Position numbers and translations under genes: made by a program. Shown here piece by piece: positions 49,101 to 61,100 of a DNA stretch of 64,000 bases. How positions within the stretch are numbered: position 1 is the stretch's first letter; each line of letters begins with the position of its first letter. Below the pieces are notes generated by a model that had not been told where the DNA came from, did not search any database, and saw only the letters and a list, made by a program, of their open reading frames with translations. Source of the stretch: Siphonodentalium dalli (taxonomy: Eukaryota; Mollusca; Scaphopoda; Gadilida; Siphonodentaliidae); NCBI GenBank assembly GCA_032622095.1, contig CP136064.1:39730426-39794425 (forward strand), in the 5' to 3' direction.

Positions 49101-52100
49101 TTTATCGCGCTATGAGAAAATGCTGTAACGGAGTTGACCTTTCACATTTTATTGATCGCTCGCTTCAGTGGGAGTTCTAAATCGTTAGTGTTATTCATCA
49201 TAATTATCTTTTATTCTCTTCACAAAATTTATAACTATTATTACCGTTACATAAAATCCATTACACCACACACAAATATTCCTATGACATTGTTTATATT
49301 TATGCACATTCTCCATAATTGCACTTTATTCATCCGTAAATAGTAGTTTGTATCAACATGTCGGCCATGTTTTCTCAAAGGTCACGTGACGTCACCAGTC
49401 AACGAGCTAGGCACGCTCCGCCTTGTTGCTGTGGAAGCCACGTGCCTTTTGTTTACAATGGTCAGTCCGTTGATTCCTTCTAAAGGGGTAATGCACGACC
49501 CCCTTGGTCATGCGCATGACCCCCTGGATGGGGTTTCCAGGCTGCTGACCCCTTTTGGGGTCACCGAGTATAAATTGACCCTCTCGGCCGTTTAGGGTCA
49601 CTTTTTGAAACACAAGCTTCTGGAACGGTCAGAACTCTCATTGAGACCCGTAGCGACCAAGATTGTTTGTTTACAATTCCATATTAGGAATAAAGGTGAA
49701 GAATCACATTGAATGACCTAATTAATTATCATACACCAAATCCAGGTGGAGATTAGTCCATTTTAATGCATGCGGAGCATTTTATCATACGTTTTTCACT
49801 GGATATACACTGTTTGGTGTAAATCATCAGAACTTCAACTTGATTTGATCTTACAGTTACAATCGGAATGAAGATGACATTGAAGTGATGAAGCTATTAA
49901 CTTTCATCGACTTAGTTGTTTACATAGTACCATTGCTATCAAAGTAACTTGGTGCGGAATTGATATTGAAAGGAATGCGGACTTTCACTTTTACTTGGCG
50001 GTCATAAATACTTGAGTAGACATGAAACGTGTTAAACTGATAATAATGAATTGATCAGTGATTAGTTACCATTTAATTATAGTTATACAAACAAATTGAA
50101 ACAATTATATATATTTGTGAATCATCTCACAATTTATTAAGGATATACAAATCCTTTCTCTCAAGTGAATGCGAGGAAACTGGGAATACTTAGGCCATCT
50201 ACCACAACTACTAAGGGATTACCAACCATCCCCAATTCACTTCAATGCATATAAACAATACATTAAATGATTGTATCATCACTATACCTTTTTCTATCAA
50301 GTAAATGTTTTATCATTTTGAAGACATGCGGACATGTCAGATGATTAATCACATTCAGGGCTTTACGAGAATGCCCGGGCTCCATGTATACATGTAGTAT
50401 ATGTCTTTTGAAGGAAAGTCAGTTATAGAAGAGCGGAGCTGGACGGAGCTGGACTCTTTCCAAAACAAGCCTTGAAATAGTGTGTCTGTCATTTGCAGAA
50501 TGAGGTCCCCAGAGAGTGAATTTGGTGATGCTAGCCCGCTATGCGGGGTAGCATCACTAAATTCACCCTCTGGGGACCTCATTCTGCAAATGACAGACAC
50601 CCTATTTCAATGCTTGACTGTGAATAACTTGGTCTTGGGTCAATCAGAAACATTATCTAATATTTTGTATTTTGTAGAAATAATAAAGCAGTACTCGGAG
50701 GAGTATAGTTTGCCACTGAGATCAAGCTATACAACACAGAGAGGCTTCTTCATTCAGCTCTCCTGTGGTGGGCCGGAGAAGTACTCAGCGGACAACCTCC
50801 CAGGTGTCTTCCTTAAATTCACTAAGACGAAGAATACTCTCAGCTTCACTTCAAGTGACTTGGTAAGTTTCTGAAAATACAGTAATGCCCTAAGTAATCG
50901 ACTCCTTAACCACAGCAGAATAACGGGTAACTTTTCAGGATTTAGTCGGAAATATGGCTTGTTGTCATTCATCGGAAAGATCTCAGTGAGTAATCAGTGA
51001 GAGCTTTATGATGAATCGCAATAAGCCATATTACCAACTATATCCTGAAAAGTTACCCATAATTCTGCTGTGGTTAAGGAGTCGATTACTTAGGGCATTA
51101 CTGTAAATAAGCTCTTTTCCTTTGCAGATATTGGAAATATATCTTAGTTCAAAATGAGAGACGCTCATTATACATTCACACATCAAGCAATGTTGGAGAA
51201 TGTTGGCTGATATGAACCTATAGGCAGATAAGGACCCTGGTGTTTATAATCCACTGGCTGTCATGGACATTGGCTTATATGGAGCTTTTTATATAACTTT
51301 CTGTTTCCAGCAGAGAAGGAAACTTTGCTATATCCCTGCCGTATGCCACAGTGTCATGCAGGCTGCTGCCTGAGGTCCATATCAGCAGAGGAAATTTAGA
51401 CTAGGGTCTGTATTAGTTAGAGCTGGGCGGTTTTATTTTTCAGGCTCGGTTTTCAATTTCGGTTTTTTACTAAGAAAAACCTCGGTTCGGTTTCGATTTC
51501 GGTAATTTTCCTAACAAGGCTTGAACAAATGGGAATTGATAACTGTTTTCATAAAATAATTAAATTTATTCAAAATCATGTAAAAATAAAGCAAACAGAA
51601 CTAAAAATATGATTCTGTAATAACAACAAAAAATAAACTTAAACTTAAAACAAATTAAAATATATTGTAACACTGTTTAACTGCAGTTCATTAACTTAAA
51701 GTCTTAAACTAAATGAATATTTTCATTTGGGTCGCATAATTCACATTGATATCATGATGAATGATGATTCAAGTTCATTCAACAAATTGACAACAATAGC
51801 AGCTTGAAGGCTTGAAGCCTATTGAGTATTGAAGCCTATTGGTGCAGAAATGCTTGTATTCCAATTTCCAAATGGAATCAACATCTCAAATTATGATTTA
51901 GGAATACAAGCATTTCTGCGTGAATAGGCTTCAAGCTGCATCTTCTGTCTGACAGAACTAAGCCTGATTTACTAAAAATCCTTTCACTGGGAACAGATGT
52001 TCCAGGAATGAACAACAGAGACCTGGCAAAGTCTGCAAGATGTTTGTATTGTCTTTTATTGTTCTGCCACCAACTGAACGGGCAATCTGTTGGTTCAATG

Positions 52101-55100
52101 GGATCTTCTTCAAGGTAATGGTCAGTTTCAAACAGTAGCACTGCTCTAAGTTCATCTTCATCTCCTTTCGTTGGCTCCTTTTTCTTCGCCACTTTTTTTT
52201 TTAACGTAGCCCAGAAATCATGCTTAGGAACTGTCTCCTCTTTACCCTTTTCTGATACTGAGACTGTGGAGGAAGTAGATGGAGTAGCATGAGTTATTTG
52301 AACTTCCTCAACAGAGTCAACATTTTCCTCTGATTCTGAACATGTCTCTTTATCTTTGGTCACAAGTTTGGTGTCTTTGTTACAGTGTGAAAACAGTTGG
52401 TCTAACAACATTTGTCTGGCAGTACATTTCAGATTGTCACATGAAAAGGCATGTAGTTTAAATCTGGGATCAATACATGTTGAAACAGCATATAGTGCAT
52501 TTTTCTCATAGTCAGGCCACCTGCTATTGATGTTACTTGTAACAGTTTTGCCAAAGTCATTCAATACAGAACAGGACAGTTCATCTATGACAGTGTTCAG
52601 AACTGGTATGATCATGGATGTGGTGGCAAACTTTGCAGACGAGAGCATTGTTGTTGCATTTTCCAGAGGTTTCAATGCCTTGACATATTCAGCTGCCGTT
52701 TTCCATTCAAATGCATTAAGATTTGGCAATTTAGCGATGGATGCAATTACTGCAGACAGAGGTTCTTTTTCTTGTACTAATCTTTCCATCATATAGTACG
52801 TCGAGTTCCATCGGGTTTCGCACTCTGTTTTTAGCTTATGTTCCTTCAACCCCATTGTTCTTTGCATTTCTTTGAGTTTATGTGTGGCTTGAGAACTATG
52901 ATGATAATATGTCACAATAGTTTTACACTTCGCTATTATTTTCTGAGTGGCAGGAAACTTTTTAAGACTGTCTTTAATTACAAGTTGGAGGGTATGTGCG
53001 AAACAGCGCAGAGTTGTGAAATGAGATGGCAATAATTTTGCAGCAGCGACCATATTGGAAGCATTATCCGAAACCACATACACTTTGCATTTTTTCCCTT
53101 TGTCCCTTATCCAGTTTTCAACACAATTTGTTAAATCCGTCGATATACAGCTGTATGTGAGTCTGGGGTATGAGTAATGGCGAGACAATAATCCTTCAGT
53201 TCAAAATCAGAATTGAGAAAATTGCATGTTATGGCCATATATGCGTCATTCGCTCTGGAAGTCCAATGGTCAGTAGTTAATCCAAAGAATTCTGCTTGCT
53301 TTAGCTCCTCGAGAATTTCTGCTTTTTTTGTTTGGTACATTCCTGGGATGAGAACTGATCGCAATTCACGTCTTGTTGGTGGCTTATAACACGGCTGAAG
53401 ATAATTTATAAGCTTGAGGAATCCTTCATCTTCTACGATTGACATAGGTTGATAATCTAGACAAATCATTTGTACTATGAGATTGTCTGATTGCAATCTT
53501 CTGGCATCTTTCTTATCCCAAATACCATGTGATCCCAAATATCCAGTTATTCTTCCTTGTTTCGTTTCTCTACTATCAGTTACAACAGATTCAGATTTCC
53601 GTTTTCTACATATAAGCCCAGAAGAAGTGGCGGTCTTTTCAACTTGAAGCTGACTCTCGCTTTCAATTTCAGTTTGTGTTTCAACGAATTCTTTTTTGTG
53701 TTTTCTTTGGATATGTGACCGCAAGTTTGACGTGTTTCCGTGCTCCGCCGATATTTCTTTGATACATAATTTACAAGATGAAAGTTTATTATTTTTTTTA
53801 TTGAAAAATCGTAGCCATTTGCTTTTTGTACTCGACATTATGAGAATTATGACATCGTTGTCGAGACGAGTTGATTTTTTCGAGTCGCCAACATGTGTCT
53901 CGCTTGGAAACGGAAGTCGATTAATAACTTCCGGCGGACCGGCGAGTATAATTTCCGACCGTCCCGCTGACCGGTGAAATACGGTCAGTAGTCAACCAAG
54001 AAAGATCGCCGATGACGGTTTTCTTCTAATTGTTCGGTTCGGTTTTTAGTGGTGGAGGAAACACCGAACTTACGGTAAAAACCGCAAAACCGCCCAGCTC
54101 TAGTATTAGTTGTGGGACCGGACATATAAGCCAAGGTCCATAATAGCTGGTGCATGGTCTCTTATCAAATATTTATCAGCCACCATGGATTGTCTATTTT
54201 ACACTTGCATCGCTATCATTGACATTGTCGACACACACTTCTCGTTATATTGCAGGCACCAAAAGTTGCATGGTTGACTGAGGCCATGCAAAGTCAATTT
54301 CCCATTTCTCATCCAAAACATTTTTGGCTCAACTTTACTTGTAAAGTTTGAGCTATTGCCATGGCTTGCTATCTGTCGTTTATGTGTGCGTCGTGCGAGG
54401 AGACATTCGTCAATAATTTCCATTAGCACTGGGTACAGGTTGTACCTTTGGTCAGATCATTATGATATAGATGGGAACGAGTTATTTTGGGGCCATTTGG
54501 CAAAAAAACATGGCTGCCAGCAGCCAATTTGGATTTCAAAATTCAATCCATTAGCACGGGCTAAAGGCCTTACTCTTTGTCTTATAGCATGAAATTTGTC
54601 ATGGATGTTAATATTGACATGTATATTAGGGCCCGACGAATCAGCAATTTCAACATCGAATCGAATCTCGAATCGAATCAGGATAATGATTCAAAATCGA
54701 ATCGAATCTCGATTCCAATCTTTTTCAAACACTTTAGTAGATTCGTGGTACCAATCAGTGGGAGGTACGAGCAAAAATGGCGGCAAATGTCAGATGATTT
54801 TACAACGTCGGTGAGATAACTCAGATTATGAAGGAGGTTCATTGAACTTAATTTCTATGACATGATATGAACAATATTTAATCACAGTTTAAAACAGTTT
54901 AATATATGAGAATGGCATGACATCATTTCATATTTTGTACCATTGCCACTCTGCGTGAAGTTCGTGAAATTAAGCAATTTGGAACAGATATCCCCACCCC
55001 AACTTATTATACTATACAATAGTATAATAAGTAGGGGCCGGTGGGGATATCTGTTTTTTCGGGGTTTTTGACACAAATTTCCAACAACTGTGGAGTCAAT

Positions 55101-58100
55101 GGAGTCTGATACAAGTCGTTGCAAACGGAAACTCTTCTGCACATGTATGCTTCACCCTGTCGCACACAGCAGGCACGTGCGATATCAAAATTGCGTATCG
55201 TGACTTGGGAATGGCGCATACGCAAACAGGGTTACAGAGAACTATATATAGTATCCCAACTTGGGCCTCTCGGTCAGAAAGCTGAATGGTCAACATGACT
55301 CAACAATCTTCCATTTCCCGGATAAAGATGTTGGTCGGATTTGGAGACGACATAATGGAGCCCAAAATGTTTATTTAATATATTTATATCATTTTAATTT
55401 TGAATTAAAAAAAAAATGATATTATGTGATTGATCTGAGTAACGCAATATAGACTTTTCTGGTAAGAATGTCAGATACCGACATACAAATATGTCCCACA
55501 AGAAATTCACTAACTTCAGCAGCTGGGGCCGGGCTATATCTCGATATTGCTGGTTTTATGTGGTGGAGGAAACCGTATGCGCTACAATTATGGTACAACC
55601 GCAATGAACATGCGAACCATAACAGACCTATCTGCAGGTTGCACGAGTTGTACCGACCTTCCACGAGTAACCAGCAATGAGAATGGGGGGGGGGGGGGGC
55701 AATATATAATACGAGCAATGAGCTTTTGGGCAACTTACCCTATTCACATTGGACCATGGAGGACTTGTGTTAAGTGTTGGGGATATAATGAATAATTTTT
55801 ATAGATAATGCAGTCTATTTCCGGTGATAAAGAACTTGTATATAATGAATCGAAATATCCGAATCACCCGACCGCTATCGAATCGAATCGGAATCGGAAC
55901 GTAAGATTCAAAATCGGATCGAATCTCGAAACTTCGTTGGGCCCTAATGTATATGGGAATGAGTCATTTTGGGGTCATTGGGCCAATAAACATGGCCACC
56001 AGCAGCCATCATGGATTTTACTCTTTGCATGACTAAATACTTAGGCACTGCAGCTACAGGTGGTACCATTGGTTGGATCGCATGAAATTTGTCATGGATG
56101 TTAACGTTGACATGTAGATGGGAACAAGTCATTTTGGGGTCATTCGGCCAAAAACATGGCCACCGGCAGCCATCTTGCATCACTAAATCCTTTGGCATGG
56201 GCTACAAGTCGTAACTTTGGCCATATCATTATGAAATCATGGATGTTGATAGTGACATGTAGATGGGAACGAGTCATTTTGGGATCATTCGGCAAAAAAC
56301 ATAGCTGCCAGTGGCCATCTTGGATTTCAAAATTCAATCCATCAGCACAGGCTACAGGCCAGATTGTTCGTCTGATCATCATGAAATTTGTCATGGATGT
56401 TAACTTTGGCTGTAGATGGGAACGAGTCATTTTGGGGTCATTCGGCCATAAAACATGGCTGCTGGTAGCCATCTTGGATTTTACTCTTTGCATGACTAAA
56501 TCCTTTGACAAGGGCTACAGGTAGTACCTTTGGTCGGATCATCATGAAATTTGTCATGGATGTTAACATTGACATGTAGATGGGAACGAGTCATTTTGGG
56601 GTCATTCGGATATAAAACATGGCCGCTGGCAGCCATCTTGGATTTTACTCTTTGCATGACTGAATCCTTTGACACGGGCTACAGGTTGTACCGTACCATC
56701 TTTGTTCTTAAAAAATCCAGCAACCTTATATTTTTATTGTTTTACCTGCAGTGTCAATGATATTTTTGTTTATTTTTATTTCAGATCAGAATAAATGGTA
56801 TGTATATAATGTCATAGCTTTCCTCAAGCATATTCAATAGATACACATATTTTCTATGAAAAATCAAGGTCATATGGTTTAAATTAGCACTTTTATTCCA
56901 ATGTATGTATAATGAAAGTAGAGCGATGTAGATGTTTCAAATTGTTTGAGAAAAAAAATGGTTGATTCAAACTCCCTTATTGTGGCAGTAATATAGGAAA
57001 AATTTAATATAACACTGGGTCAATTTGCTTAGTTTTCCACAAGACCGGATTATTGGTCATTATAAAATAAACCAATACCATTAAAAATTAGTATTGATCA
57101 TTCTCTGAATCTAGCTGACTCAGACTGTTTTCTTATGCAGCTTTCAGACTATTTTGTAGAATGTGCATTACAATTTTATTGTTATTAACTCTTTCTATAC
57201 TAAGCACTCATTGATGAGTAGTTCCCATTGGAAATGATCAGATTAAAAAGTTCAACAAACAAATGAATAATAGACCATTCCCATGTATACCTTTATAACA
57301 TAATATAAACCATTTAGTATAGAAAGGGTTAATAATATAATAAAAACCATTTAGTATAGAAAGGGTTAATAATATAATAAAAACCATTTAGTATAGAAAG
57401 GGTTAATAATATAATAAAAACCATTTAGTATAAAAAGGGTTAATAATATAATAAAAACCATTTAGTATAGAAAGGGTTAATAATATAATAAAAACCATTT
57501 AGTATAGAAAGGGTTAATAATATAATAAAAACAATTTAGTATAGAAAGGGTTAATAATATAATAAAAACCATTTAGTATAGAAAGGGTTAATAATATAAT
57601 AAAGCTAACTTGCAGCGGAATGCATGCGCCAGTCTTCACGATTTGTAAATGGGAATGGAGCCTTTTTAATGGGGCCTTTAAAAAGGAACCCTTTCAGTGC
57701 CATGGGCCGATCTTATCGGCCCTAATTTATGGTCTGTAAAATCGGCCCTAAAAAATAAAAAATAAAATTTTTATTTTTTTATTTTCGATTTGTTTATTTT
57801 TTTGGGTTGAATTTTTTTTTGGGTATGCTTAAACATGCTATAGCGAATTTAAAAACAAACTGGTTAACACCTTAAGGGCATGTTATAACTCAAAACTATC
57901 ACCAAGTATTCATAGTAATAACTTTGATGCCCATGAAAAATGTAAGATTCCCTGGCACTAAACCTACAAAATAGGTCTGTTAACCCTTTACCCAACAGAA
58001 CGGCCCTGTGCCAATGCATTCTCTTATATATGCGAGTCGACCATAGGTCGCCTCGCATATATAAGAGAATGCATTGGCTTAACACATATTTTTTAGGCCA

Positions 58101-61100
58101 ATGCATTCTCTTATATATGCGAGGCGACCTATGGTCGACTCGCATATATAAGAGAATGCATTGGCACAGGGCATAACTGTAACCATCACAATGTGGTCAA
58201 TGAACCGGTTCCAATGATATCCATATTTGTATGGTGTTATTGAGACAGACCGAAGATATTTTAGGCGGATGAAGCTTTATTTGGGCGGTTTTTGGCCGCT
58301 TTGTTGGGTAAAGGGTTAAAGAATATAAGAAAAAATTATTAAAATTGTAAAAAATAATAACAAATGATGAAAAATTGTTAGGCCAATGCATTCTCTTATA
58401 TATGCGAGGCGACCTATGGTCGACTCACATATATAAGAGAATGCATTGGCACAGGGTATATGGGTTGATACAAAAATCGGACCTGGCACTCAAAGGGTTA
58501 AAAAGGCCTTGTTTTTTTTTATAACGGGGCTGATTTTAAGAAGCTATATAAATGTTGCAGATTTGTAATCAAAACTTAAATCACATCTTACTGTTGCTCT
58601 GTAAGTTGTCAGTAACCAATGGGAATGTTTTAATGTCTCTGTAAGTTGTCAGTAACCAATGGGAATGTTTTAATGTCTCTGTGTTTTTGTATCAAGCATA
58701 AACTACATTTGTATATCTTTTTCATAGAATATTCAAAAATAATAAACACAATCTCATAAAGTTTAAACTGATATTAAAATTTAACTCAAACACATTTCAA
58801 CTACTTGTTGAACATTGAGCAACTCAACAACTTCATGTCTTCATGCATTATTCAGTCATGACATTTTGTACCCACATGTTTTCGAGAAGTTTCTGAGTTG
58901 AACTTATTTCTGTTTACTGTTTGCATGTTCCTGATTGAACTTTAATCTCTCGTTAGTATGGCCAGGTACGGGGCTGTCTATGGGGCTTGGACCTGTATGC
59001 CCCATCAAAATGCAAAGATTGGCATGGTCTAAATAAATTTGTGTAATAATTTGTATTTGAAGGATTCTCTGTATATTCTCTAATGAATGTTCTTCTCATG
59101 ACAGATAGAATAAAGCAGTCTTATCAAGAAATCTGTCTCATGACTAACATGTAAGTTAGGAAAGGAGTAATAATAATAAATTAAGATACTGCACTTTTCA
59201 TATAGATTCCAGTATATAAAACACCAGTAAATACTACTGCTCTTTGTCATTAGAATTCAATTGTGAGACAATAAATGTTACTGTTGGATGTGATTCATTT
59301 GTGGTTTTGGGCTGTTAATTATGTTTTTTTTAAACACTTTAGGGTGAAATAATCTCACATATTTTTCGTGGAGACACTGTCATCAGCATGGGTTTCATAA
59401 AAAATTCTGTTGTTGTTGGAAGTGTTGTCCAGAATGAGTTACACCATGTTTGTGTATACACACAGAACAACAGCAGTGTGTGAATCACTGGGGTTGTCAA
59501 TACGGCACAAGTGCCAGAATGAGTGCCGTATCAATAAACCCATTGTTCTGTGTTTGTTACACACCACCCATCCTAGAATATCAATAAATTGGGGGGAAAA
59601 AAAGACTTACAAAGTATATTCAGAAAGAGATAGGGTTTGTCTTATTGTCATGTGTGATGATGCTTTTATTTTATAGTTCCTGTTTCATGTCAAGGTGAAC
59701 GTCATTTATGTCGTGTGATGTCGACATCGTCCGATTCCACATCAGAAATGTTATGACACAGCAGGAACAATGTGATTCTAGGAATAGGCATGTAATATAT
59801 AAGGATTAACTGTCATGTGGACTGCTTTTATGGAGATGTAACCGTGAGGTAAGTGGTCATAACTTGTGTAAAACCCAAAGGGTTTTACATACAAGTTATG
59901 ACCACTTAACTCACGGTTACATCTCCATAAAAACAGTCCACATGACAGTTAATCCTTATATTTATATACATTTAGCGAAAAAGCCACTTTTGTAAATGTA
60001 TTTAAATCGAAAAGTGTATCGTGACAAAACCAGCCCAAAATACCACTTGGCAAAAGTTAACAGGAACAATTGAAACCCGATGATTTATTAAGTCAATCAT
60101 GCGCGAATCCAAATGCGCCCAAAACATTACGCGTTCGTCTTTCCAAACCCAAATGACGTATCGATGTTGTTATGAGCTTGGTGTTATGAGCCGTTGCGCA
60201 TTCACCGAGAAATAATTGCAACTAGCAACGTGGGCGCCGACCAATAGGAATGCTGGATTCAGTGATGACAACACTTAGTATGTAAATATATTAAATTCAA
60301 ACTGTTAATTACATCTCATTATGGCTATGATGAATCTCCACAATTTGTTGGGTTAACATAGTTCTAAGATCCATGAAATTGATGTTACATGTATAAGCTT
60401 CTGGAATGAAGTTTTCTCATAAATTGTGGAACCCCTAATTTAATACGATAATAAGAATCGATTAATAGCAATAGCAATCCAGTTTAAAGAATAATATTTG
60501 TTTATTTTTTTAGTGTTGTAACTGAGTTGATGAATGAAATAAGAGATTACCTTGGCTGTTTTTACAAGCTAACAGAATGTGTATCAATGGTCGACATGCT
60601 GCTGTCATTCGCTCACGCCTGCACTCTGTCAAACTATGGTAAGTACTCAATGTGAATGAACTCTCACAGTCTATATGTCTCCATATCAGGGTGTGAAAAA
60701 AAAACTTCAATTACACCTTTTTATTATACGCTCAACAGTGAAGGTCGTAACTTCTGTCAGATCATTATGAAATTTGTCATGGCTGTTGACATTGACATGT
60801 AGATAGGCCATATTGGTTATTCGGCCATAACACATGGCCACCGACAGCCATCTTGGAATTTACTCTTTGCATGACTAAATCCTTTGGCACTGGCTACATC
60901 GATTTAAGACGATTGTGAGATCATTTAGCGTCGTAAATGGTGAATTTCTTTGGAAATGCGTCTAATAAAAAGATTATCTAGTGTTTTTTGAGTGAATACC
61001 GAAAAATATGTAATTCATGACCGAGACAAATGTGTATTTTCGCTCGCGGCAAGCCGCTCGCGAAAATAAACATTGGTCTCGCTCACTCATGACTCCACTC

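Larger units (their letters stand above)
51418..54102 (-). mobile_element. Nearly complete hAT transposon with transposase and perfect 8-bp target duplication
   Basis: Perfect 17-bp terminal inverted repeats tagagctgggcggtttt / aaaaccgcccagctcta, flanked by gtattagt at 51,410-51,417 and 54,103-54,110. Length 2,685 bp, usual for hAT. Subterminal 'ggttcggttt'/'ttcggtttttag' motifs recur near both ends. It encodes a BED-finger plus hAT transposase on the minus strand, broken by one frameshift near 53,140-53,170. It lies antisense to MSH4 in the intron 50,863-56,785. Intact ends, identical flanks and long frames suggest a young insertion. Confidence 0.96.

Noticed and set aside
49485-49620. Nuclear-receptor-type response element cluster (GGGTCA/TGACCC words)
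   Set aside because: The words recur in both directions but look like part of a decayed inverted repeat inside an intron; no support for a regulatory role.
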